From the NCBI GenBank assembly GCA_001643475.1, contig LXTK01000250.1:3915-13099 (forward strand): a stretch of DNA of 9,185 bases. Reading direction: 5' to 3'. The notes beneath the pieces are model-generated. The model saw only the letters and a list, made by a program, of their open reading frames with translations, was not told the origin of the DNA and made no database searches. This DNA is from Proteobacteria bacterium SPGG2 (GTDB lineage: Bacteria; Pseudomonadota; Gammaproteobacteria; Acidiferrobacterales; SPGG2). How positions within the stretch are numbered: the stretch's first letter is position 1; every line of letters starts with the position of its first letter. The position numbers were made by a program, and so were the translations under genes. Positions 1-5,800 of this stretch are shown piece after piece.

Positions 1-460
1 TTCGTGCCCGAACGACGGGAAGAACTCACCACCGAGGGTGGTCTGGACGTTGTTACTCGCCAGAAGGAACTTGCGCAGACCTGTGCCCGCCTCAATGATG
101 CGGGCGTCGGAAGTCTCATTGTTTATCGACCCGGATCCAGACGAAGTAGCGGCCGCCGCCGAAAGCGGTGTACCGGTGATTGAAATTCATACGGGTAGTT
201 TTGCCGACGCTGTCGGCGAAGCATCACGCGCAAGCGAGCTGGCGCGGATAAAGGCTGCGGTGAAGCAAGGTTTGGATCTTGGGCTTCGGGTGAATGCCGG
301 CCATGGTCTCAATTACCACAATGTGCAGGATGTAGCTGTGATCCCGGGAATCACCGAATTGAATATCGGCCACGCTATTATCGCCCGCGCTGTGTTTACG
401 GCTCTGCAAGAAGCCGTCCGTGAGATGAAGAGCCTAATGATTGAGACTACACCGGCATGA
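1..460 (+). CDS. pdxJ: Pyridoxine 5'-phosphate synthase PdxJ, 3' part, with apparent frameshift
   Basis: PdxJ condenses 1-deoxy-xylulose 5-phosphate with 3-amino-2-oxopropyl phosphate to form pyridoxine 5'-phosphate in the cytosol. The window opens inside the gene; about 90 of roughly 240 residues lie outside. Bases 1-108 read in frame 1 and give the family motif TTEGGLDV and then LNDAGV. From 110 the homology continues in frame 2 with EVSLFID, EIHTG, the histidine-bearing loop NAGHGLNYHNV and ELNIGHAIIARA, ending at 458-460. Dropping one G of the GG at 109-110 restores DAGVEVSLFID, as expected for PdxJ, so this is a one-base insertion. It is either a real mutation or a sequencing error. An ATG at 38 opens frame 2, but the residues before about position 110 in that frame are not PdxJ-like, so it is not the true start. 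The stop overlaps the acpS start (ATGA), indicating co-transcription and probable translational coupling. Confidence 0.93.
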   Translation, partial: SCPNDGKNSPPRVVWTLLLARRNLRRPVPASMMRASEVSLFIDPDPDEVAAAAESGVPVIEIHTGSFADAVGEASRASELARIKAAVKQGLDLGLRVNAGHGLNYHNVQDVAVIPGITELNIGHAIIARAVFTALQEAVREMKSLMIETTPA

Positions 461-837
461 TTTTCGGTATCGGCACCGATATCGTCCACGTAGTACGTAT
501 GGAGAAGAGTCTAAAGCGGTTTGGCGAGAAGTTTCCTAAGCGGATTCTCACTGAGAACGAGTTGGCCGACTATCAGAAAGAAAAGAAACGAGCCAACTTT
601 CTAGCCCGTCGATTCGCCGCGAAGGAAGCCACGGTAAAGGCCATGGGGTTGGGGTTCAGTGGTGGCCTGGGTTGGCGACAAATCGGTGTCAATCATGATG
701 ACAAGGGTAAGCCACTACTCGAATTCAGTGGCTTTGCATCGGAATTCGTCAGGAATAACGGCATCGTCGAGACCCATGTGAGTCTAGCCGATGAAAACGA
801 GTATGCCGTTGCCGTTGTGGCGTTGTGTACCGGGTAG
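457..837 (+). CDS. acpS: Holo-[acyl-carrier-protein] synthase AcpS
   Basis: AcpS transfers the 4'-phosphopantetheine arm of coenzyme A to a serine of acyl carrier protein, activating fatty-acid synthesis in the cytosol. The product is 126 residues, the usual length for the family. Both signature blocks are present: GIGTDIV near the N-terminus (metal-binding Asp8) and FLARRFAAKEATVKA at residues 48-62 (Glu57 and Lys61 in the usual catalytic positions). The C-terminal HVSLADENEYAVAVV strand also fits. The start ATG (457-459) overlaps the pdxJ stop, and there is no clear Shine-Dalgarno sequence of its own, so coupling to pdxJ translation is likely. The gene converges on the GGDEF/EAL gene with only 25 bases between their stops, and I see no hairpin terminator there. 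Confidence 0.96.
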   Translation: MIFGIGTDIVHVVRMEKSLKRFGEKFPKRILTENELADYQKEKKRANFLARRFAAKEATVKAMGLGFSGGLGWRQIGVNHDDKGKPLLEFSGFASEFVRNNGIVETHVSLADENEYAVAVVALCTG

Positions 838-862
838 TTGATCTCGAACTATACGAGCGTCT

Positions 863-3724
863 TTATGATGCGCGCTGGCTCGGCATTATTGTGCTAGTGG
901 CCGGTGCTAGGAGTACCTCAAACTCACGCGCTGGCAGGGGCTTGCTAGTCAAATAACCCTGGTACTCGTCACACTGACTGGCCCGCAATAGATTTAACTG
1001 TTCCTGGGTTTCCACCCCCTCTGCGACAACCTTCAAATTCAGGCTGTGCCCAAGCCCGATAATAGTGGCTACAATCGAGGCATCATGGCGGTCAGTGGTA
1101 ATATCACGCACGAATGACTGATCGATCTTCAGGGTATGGATAGGAAATCGCTTGAGGTAAGTCAATGAGGAGTAACCGGTTCCGAAGTCGTCTATCGCTA
1201 CCTGCAGTCCCATCCCCTTGAGGTCATTGAGTACCTTGATGGCTGTCTCTGTGTCTTCCATGATCGTACCTTCGGTGATCTCTAGCTCTAGGCCGTCCGG
1301 ATCGAGCCCAGTTTGGCGCAAGATTCGTTCTATCTTCCGTGCAAGTTCTTGGTCTGAGAACTGGCGGGCAGCCAGATTGACAGCGACCCTAATCGGCGCA
1401 AGACCTGCGTTACGCCAGGCCTTGTTTTGAGCACAGGCTGTCTTCAAAACCCACTCGCCGATCGACACGATCAGGCCCGTCTGTTCTGCAAGTGGGATAA
1501 ACTCGGCGGGCTGTATGAGTCCCTTGCTTGGGTGCCACCAGCGCAACAAGGCCTCCGCGCCTACGATCTGCCCGCTGGAGATCTCTACTTGTGGATGGTA
1601 GTACAGTTCGAACTGATCCTGGCTGAGCGCGTGGCGTAGGCTGTTTTCCATATCCAAACGTTCGATCGCAGCCGCGTTCAGCTCCCGGGAATAGAACTGG
1701 TAGTTACCTCTACCCTTGGACTTGGCGTGGTACATAGCGGAATCCGCGTTCTTGAGTAACTCATCGTAGTCATCCGCGTCCCGTGGGCATAGTGCAATGC
1801 CGATACTGACGGTGGTGCTTACCTCATGCCCATGGAGCATAAATGGCTCCGCAATAACCGCAAGGATCTTGTCCGCAATTAGCGTGATATCGGATGTCAC
1901 ATCTTGGTCGGCCGCGATATCGGGGATGATGATCGTAAATTCATCACCACCAGGTCGGGCTACCGTATCAATCGCGCGCACACATTGGGTCAAGCGATGG
2001 GTTATTTCTCTCAAGAAAAGGTCACCGGCGGCATGGCCTAGCGAATCGTTGATCGACTTAAAACGGTCAAGGTCGAGGAACAACACAGCTACTTGAGTAT
2101 TATTGCGCTTGGCACGAACGAGTGCCTGCGGCAAGCGATCCTTCAAGAGCGTACGATTAGGCAAGTCGGTAAGTGGATCGTAGTGTGCTTGGTGGTATAG
2201 TTTTTCTTCCCAGCTCGCATTCGACAACGCGACCGTCACTCGATCAGCAAGACGACGGGCCTGCGTGGCGTCCTCGTCACTAAGCTCGGTGTGTTCCATA
2301 AAAGCGACGGTGATCAATGCAGACAACTCATCGTCGACAAAGATGGGCAGCACAACATGAGATTTAGTGCCTTTTTGCGCTAACGGTTGTACGTACTCGG
2401 GTATGCGTTCGCCACTTCGAATTTGAAAATGCCCAGGGTTATCATGAAGTATCCGTATGTCTTCGGTCGATATCGCAATATCGTGTGATGTCAGTTCACC
2501 AGCGGCGTTTATGCCAGAGAAGGTTCGCCCCGACCGAGGAGAATCAGCATCAATGAGTGTCACGCTAACAAAATCGCAAACGACGATATCGCGCATACGG
2601 AGCAGGATAGTCTTGACGATGTGCTTAGTGTCCAACGCCGAAAGTATCAACCGGTCTATTTCGGCCATGGTGGCCAAAACGGTGAATTGGCGTCCCAACC
2701 GAAAGGCCATGGTGTTGAACGAGTCGGCAAGTTCTTCGAACTCATCACCACTTTTTACGTCGACTCGGCTATCAAATTCACGATTTGCAATCTTGCGGGT
2801 GCCGTCACGCAGGCTCTCGAGCGGCACCAAGCTGCGACGGATCTGGCTGGTGCTAAGCAACAGAACTAGCAGAATAGCCATCAGGATGACCAGCGGGAAA
2901 ATCTCTTTGAAGGTTGTAAGCGCCTTGAGCGCTTGCGACTTGGACTCGCCGACAACGACGGTCCATTTCGGAACGAAGAATGCAGCCTTGAGAAAGATCG
3001 ACCAGAAATTGACCAAATAATCATCCTCGTCTTGTCTCCAAGGCAATTCATGTAGCGCAGAGTGCGATTGTTCGAGTTTCGCCGCGCTAGTAACGATGTC
3101 TGGTGCGGGATAAGAACAAAATAACATGCGGAATTGCGAATCCAGGACACAGAATTCCATTGTAAGCGTCAATGTATCCCTGATGTCCCAAAGATACACG
3201 CTATCTACTTCTCCTACGATAAAGTCACGGGCTGGATTCTTGGGATTAAGCGCTGTGGCTACAAAGATGCGCGGGAGACTCTCATCACGATGCTCGATCG
3301 ACAAAACGGACTTACCATCGGCGATGTATCTGTACTCGGCCTTAGTGAGTGCTGGTGGCTTCCGTAGGTCCCCCAGGACTGAGGTAACCTGGTTGCCATC
3401 AGTCACCAGGCTGATACGGGTGAATCGCTTTTGCAAACGTTCGCCGAAGCTCTCGGCGATCTTATCGGCGGAGGTGCCTGAATCGGCGTAAAAGGCAACC
3501 GTCTGTAGCTCGGCTTCTAGCCCCAGTAGCCGCTCCAGGATCGCCATACCAACGGCCTTGCTCGACTGATGTAGGTGTCGTTTTGTCTGCTCGTTGAGGT
3601 GTGTCGTTACCTGGCTAAAAGAGAAGAGCGCGAGGGTCGCGACGGGTAAAAGGGCGGACACGATAAACAGGACAAAAATTCGGCGCCCAACCTTGCTGCC
3701 AAGGAACGTCGCGTCGATTTTCAT
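863..3724 (-). CDS. Membrane sensor with HAMP, GAF, GGDEF and EAL domains (cyclic-di-GMP synthase/phosphodiesterase)
   Basis: This is a 953-residue inner-membrane signalling protein that should make and/or break down cyclic di-GMP. Order: transmembrane helix about 14-37; a periplasmic sensor region about 38-270, possibly Cache-like; second helix about 275-293; HAMP about 295-347; GAF-like about 355-500; GGDEF about 505-680; EAL about 690-940. The GGDEF active site reads ARPGGDEF (GGDEF at 592-596). An inhibitory RxxD site (Arg583 to Asp586) sits the canonical five residues before it, so product inhibition is expected. The EAL domain keeps its metal and catalytic positions: EALLRW (Glu724), Asn783 in AVNLAARQF, Glu813/Glu815 in LELEITE, DDFGTGYSSL (Asp845-Asp846), Lys866, Glu905 in AEGVE, and Gln922. 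Both domains thus look active. Which activity dominates cannot be read from sequence. It starts 9 bases after the pseudopilin stop with only a weak ribosome site, consistent with an operon. Confidence 0.93.
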   Translation of the reverse strand: MKIDATFLGSKVGRRIFVLFIVSALLPVATLALFSFSQVTTHLNEQTKRHLHQSSKAVGMAILERLLGLEAELQTVAFYADSGTSADKIAESFGERLQKRFTRISLVTDGNQVTSVLGDLRKPPALTKAEYRYIADGKSVLSIEHRDESLPRIFVATALNPKNPARDFIVGEVDSVYLWDIRDTLTLTMEFCVLDSQFRMLFCSYPAPDIVTSAAKLEQSHSALHELPWRQDEDDYLVNFWSIFLKAAFFVPKWTVVVGESKSQALKALTTFKEIFPLVILMAILLVLLLSTSQIRRSLVPLESLRDGTRKIANREFDSRVDVKSGDEFEELADSFNTMAFRLGRQFTVLATMAEIDRLILSALDTKHIVKTILLRMRDIVVCDFVSVTLIDADSPRSGRTFSGINAAGELTSHDIAISTEDIRILHDNPGHFQIRSGERIPEYVQPLAQKGTKSHVVLPIFVDDELSALITVAFMEHTELSDEDATQARRLADRVTVALSNASWEEKLYHQAHYDPLTDLPNRTLLKDRLPQALVRAKRNNTQVAVLFLDLDRFKSINDSLGHAAGDLFLREITHRLTQCVRAIDTVARPGGDEFTIIIPDIAADQDVTSDITLIADKILAVIAEPFMLHGHEVSTTVSIGIALCPRDADDYDELLKNADSAMYHAKSKGRGNYQFYSRELNAAAIERLDMENSLRHALSQDQFELYYHPQVEISSGQIVGAEALLRWWHPSKGLIQPAEFIPLAEQTGLIVSIGEWVLKTACAQNKAWRNAGLAPIRVAVNLAARQFSDQELARKIERILRQTGLDPDGLELEITEGTIMEDTETAIKVLNDLKGMGLQVAIDDFGTGYSSLTYLKRFPIHTLKIDQSFVRDITTDRHDASIVATIIGLGHSLNLKVVAEGVETQEQLNLLRASQCDEYQGYLTSKPLPAREFEVLLAPATSTIMPSQRAS

Positions 3725-3733
3725 TGCGAAAGG

Positions 3734-4264
3734 CTAGTAGTTGATGGCGAGGCCAACGAAGGCGCCATTGGCGGCGCGAATGACGTCATCATGGCTGGCC
3801 TTGGCCGTCAGGGGTTTCTTGCTTTTGCTATCCTTGCCCATGCTATACAGGTCATAATCCGAATTTATTGGATTTAGTTTTTTATCCTTACGCAGTGCCC
3901 CTTTCCCTTTTAGGCCGGCGCCGGCGATTCGTAGGTACTGATAGGGGTTGCCCCATGGATCAGTAAGGCCGCCAGCACCCGCGTCGGTGAGGAAGTCAGG
4001 GAGTTCTCCTTCATTTACTTCATAGCGTGTAATGAATTGTTCCAGTGATCGGATGTCTGTGGCGGCCGCTGCGTTATTCGTCTGATCCACATAGTTGCTG
4101 TAGGTAGGTACGCCGATGGCCACAAGCGTACCCACGAGCGAAAGCACCACCATCCACTCAATGAGCGTAAACCCTAGGTGCCGCTCCGATGGCCCTTTGG
4201 TTACGTTGGGGGTTGCTGCCTCAAGGTACTTCCTGTAAAGATAAAGCCAGGTTAGGAAGTTCAT
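3734..4264 (-). CDS. GspG-like type II secretion / type IV pilus pseudopilin
   Basis: The product is a 176-residue prepilin-type protein. The prepilin peptidase site is G31|FTLIE, with Glu at +5 of the mature protein, followed by a hydrophobic helix (WMVVLSLVGTLVAIGVP) that anchors it in the inner membrane and packs into a pseudopilus. DPWGNPYQY (about residues 102-110) is the hallmark of the major pseudopilin GspG. The C-terminal part, with YDLYSMGKD and a DDVIRA...GFVGLA-like ending, resembles small GspG-like pilins found outside full secretion operons. I chose ATG 4264 because it is the only plausible start near the cleavage site. It gives a rather long 31-residue leader, preceded by GGGGG four bases upstream. 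The frame stays open to an ATG at 4405, but that stretch does not look like a leader peptide. No other gsp or pil gene is in the window. The next gene downstream is the cyclic-di-GMP protein, suggesting a role in surface sensing or attachment. Confidence 0.82.
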   Translation of the reverse strand: MNFLTWLYLYRKYLEAATPNVTKGPSERHLGFTLIEWMVVLSLVGTLVAIGVPTYSNYVDQTNNAAAATDIRSLEQFITRYEVNEGELPDFLTDAGAGGLTDPWGNPYQYLRIAGAGLKGKGALRKDKKLNPINSDYDLYSMGKDSKSKKPLTAKASHDDVIRAANGAFVGLAINY

Positions 4265-4281
4265 AACACCCCCAAAGCCTA

Positions 4282-4404
4282 GTCTAAAATGGCAAAAACG
4301 CCACGAAAATTGGCGCGCCAAAGCCGCCCAATGTTTGTCTATTTTTCTTAAAAACAGGCACTTATAGGCGATGGCCCTGACCTTGGTTTCGCCGCCCAAA
4401 ACCA
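4282..4404 (-). promoter_or_regulatory. Possible structured 5' leader of the pseudopilin mRNA
   Basis: Read towards the pilin gene, this stretch holds several hairpins in a row. TGGTTT/AAACCA (6-base stem, 9-base loop) lies at 4384-4404. An A/U stem of 8 pairs with one G-U and a 3-base loop lies at 4339-4357. The perfect palindrome TTGGCGCGCCAA is at 4310-4321. TGGC/GCCA arms occur at 4290-4293, 4300-4303, 4311-4314 and 4317-4320 and could pair in alternative ways. The last arm ends about 25 bases before the pilin start codon. I could not match it to a named riboswitch, and a convincing promoter is not visible; the only -10-like word is TATAAG around 4366-4371, with no good -35. A regulatory role is inferred from structure and position only. 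Confidence 0.25.
4310..4321. repeat. Perfect 12-base palindrome TTGGCGCGCCAA
   Basis: The two halves are exact reverse complements. It sits 46-57 bases upstream of the pseudopilin start, within the hairpin-rich leader. It could be the binding site of a dimeric regulator in DNA or part of an RNA hairpin. The sequence alone cannot decide. Confidence 0.4.
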
Positions 4405-4451
4405 CAGCCCTGCGTCCCTAAAGATCCCCATCCGAACTCTGGCGCCCGACT

Positions 4452-4484
4452 AACCGCGTTGGAACGGTCTTCCAAAACCGCGTT
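4452..4484. repeat. Direct repeat AACCGCGTT flanking an inverted repeat
   Basis: AACCGCGTT occurs at 4452-4460 and again at 4476-4484, with starts 24 bases apart. Between and overlapping the copies lies TTGGAA-CGGTC-TTCCAA (4459-4475), a 6-base stem with a 5-base loop. The arrangement could be an operator upstream of the pilin gene or a small duplication. There is no evidence for a mobile element. Confidence 0.3.
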
Positions 4485-4690
4485 AAAGGGTATCAAGACG
4501 GTTTCGCCAGTGGCGACAGCGCGAACTACGGATGGAAGCCGCCTATCGAATCGGCGTGGCCGCTGCTCATAGCGATGAAGGCGACGCCTTTAACCATCCG
4601 GATACGCAAGGCCCTTGCCGCATACAATGAACGCAGGCGTATAAGCGCGGCCATTTTGCTGGCAAAACATCAACGCAATAGCACTCTAAA

Positions 4691-5800
4691 TCAGGCGAAT
4701 TCTGCTAAAGTTTCATCCAATGCGTTGAGAAAGTAGTTCGCATCGGCTGCTGTAATGCACATCGGCGGCTTGATTTTTAACACATTGTCGTGAGGCCCGT
4801 CGGTGGACAGCAAAATGCCCTTGTGTTTGAGCGCTTCCACGGTGCGGTTCGCCTCTTCGGTTGCAGGCTCCAATGTGTCGCGGTCACGAACAAGTTCGGC
4901 GCCGAGGAAAAGCCCTACGCCGCGTACATCACCAATGAGCGAGTGCTTTTGCTGCAGAGACTCGAGTCCTTGTTTGATCAAGCCGCCCACGTGAGTGGCG
5001 TTGGCAGCGAGATTCTCGTTACGAATCACATCTAGTACCGCCAGCCCAATCGCGCAAGACACCGGATTACCCCCAAAGGTGTTGAAGTATTCCATGCCCG
5101 TATTGAAGGCATCAGCGATCTCGGGACGGGTGACCACCGCTGCTAACGGATGACCGTTACCGATAGGTTTACCGAGCGTGACGATGTCGGGAACGACCCC
5201 CTGAGTTTCGAACGCCCACATAGCACTGCCGACACGCCCGAACCCTACCTGCACTTCATCGGCGATGCAAAGCCCACCGGCTGCGCGCACGTGCTCGTAG
5301 GCATGTTGCAGATATCCCGGTGGCGGAATGATCTGACCAGCGACGCCGCCAAGCGATTCGGCAATAAAGGCGGCGGGCGGGCGGTCACGTGCCAGCATGG
5401 TGTCGATCTGACGTTTGATGGTGCTGGCGTAGTGCCGTCCCACTTCGGGGTCTGCGTACCGGAATCGTCCGCGATAGCCATCGGGGCAGGGGGTGCTCCA
5501 GACGTAATCAGGACATCCTGCCCCACCTTTGCCGGCGAATTTGTAATGACTAATGTCGATTAACGAAGACAGATGCCCATGGTAGCTGTGTTCGACGACT
5601 AATAAGTCACGTCGTTTGCTGTAAGTCCAAGCGAGTCGCAATGCGAGATCGTTGGCCTCACTGCCGGAATTGACGAAAAAGCATACTGATAGCGGCTGTG
5701 GAAAGGTTGCCACTAGCCGTTGAACGTAGTCAACGATATTGTCATGAAGGAAACGGGTGTTGGTATTGAGTTGCGCCATCTGCGCTTGGCCGGCGGCCAC
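4691..5800 (-). CDS. Class-III PLP-dependent phospho-lyase (AGXT2L/ETNPPL/PHYKPL-like), missing its N-terminus
   Basis: This is a fold-type I PLP enzyme of the class-III aminotransferase group. It closely resembles the animal ammonia phospho-lyases that act on phosphoethanolamine or 5-phosphohydroxylysine, releasing phosphate and ammonia. Family stretches are LNTNTRFLHDN, FVNSGSEANDLALRLA, SYHGHLSSLI, AFIAESL, IADEVQVGFGRVG (the Asp binds the PLP nitrogen), TLGKPIGNGHP (the Lys forms the Schiff base), EYFNTFGGNPVSCA, IGDVRGVGLFLGAELV, and LLSTDGPHDNVLKIKPPMC. Homology begins abruptly at VVAAGQAQM; about 65 N-terminal residues, including the usual YLDxxNNVxHVGHCHP segment, are absent. GTG at 5800-5798 shares one base with the stop of the upstream kinase-M23 frame (TAGTG), so reinitiation is possible. 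The frame stays open back to TTG 5860, but those codons are the M23 coding sequence read in another frame. Originally this was most likely the C-terminal domain of one fusion protein. Without its N-terminal segment the enzyme may be inactive. Confidence 0.85.
   Translation of the reverse strand: MAAGQAQMAQLNTNTRFLHDNIVDYVQRLVATFPQPLSVCFFVNSGSEANDLALRLAWTYSKRRDLLVVEHSYHGHLSSLIDISHYKFAGKGGAGCPDYVWSTPCPDGYRGRFRYADPEVGRHYASTIKRQIDTMLARDRPPAAFIAESLGGVAGQIIPPPGYLQHAYEHVRAAGGLCIADEVQVGFGRVGSAMWAFETQGVVPDIVTLGKPIGNGHPLAAVVTRPEIADAFNTGMEYFNTFGGNPVSCAIGLAVLDVIRNENLAANATHVGGLIKQGLESLQQKHSLIGDVRGVGLFLGAELVRDRDTLEPATEEANRTVEALKHKGILLSTDGPHDNVLKIKPPMCITAADANYFLNALDETLAEFA

Larger units (their letters stand above)
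4265..4690. other. Non-coding stretch between the pseudopilin and phospho-lyase genes
   Basis: This stretch of 426 bases contains no gene I can support. The part nearest the pilin start (4282-4404) is packed with short inverted repeats and probably belongs to the pilin mRNA leader. The remainder has a 9-base direct repeat (4452-4484), a hairpin TCGCC-AGT-GGCGA (4504-4516) and an imperfect AT-rich inverted repeat TTTTGC-TG-GCAAAA (4654-4667) just beyond the lyase stop. The latter lacks a GC-rich stem and a run of T, so it is not a convincing terminator. The plus-strand frame starting at 4422 is open for about 100 codons, but its only ATG is far inside and the translation resembles nothing I know. 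Confidence 0.5.

Noticed and set aside
838..862. Bidirectional terminator between acpS and the GGDEF-EAL gene
   Set aside because: No stable inverted repeat or T-run is visible in or around the 25-base gap.
2457..3020. 187-codon open frame on the plus strand opposite the GGDEF-EAL gene
   Set aside because: It lies wholly antisense to a well-supported gene, has a serine/arginine-rich composition typical of shadow frames, and no recognisable domain.
4265..4405. Extended N-terminus of the pseudopilin from ATG 4405
   Set aside because: It would put 78 residues before the cleavage site. The translation is rich in basic and aromatic residues and unlike a prepilin leader, and the DNA is full of hairpins, so it is more likely untranslated.
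4284..4420. Resemblance to a cyclic-di-GMP (GEMM) riboswitch: GGCAAA, CGAAAA and CCAAAGCC words on the plus strand near 4291-4326, and GGGACGCAGGGC on the minus strand at 4418-4407
   Set aside because: The plus-strand words face away from any gene. On the minus strand the upstream GGCAAACC, GAAA loop and second hairpin are missing, so neither strand gives the full fold.
4654..4667. Terminator after the phospho-lyase gene (TTTTGC-TG-GCAAAA)
   Set aside because: The loop is too small, the stem is AT-rich and there is no following T-run in the direction of transcription.
4422..4727. Open plus-strand frame of about 100 codons in the intergenic region
   Set aside because: No start codon near its beginning, no Shine-Dalgarno sequence, it runs into the 3' end of the lyase gene, and the translation is unfamiliar.
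5150..5563. 137-codon plus-strand frame opposite the phospho-lyase
   Set aside because: It is antisense to strongly conserved lyase motifs; no ribosome site or family resemblance.
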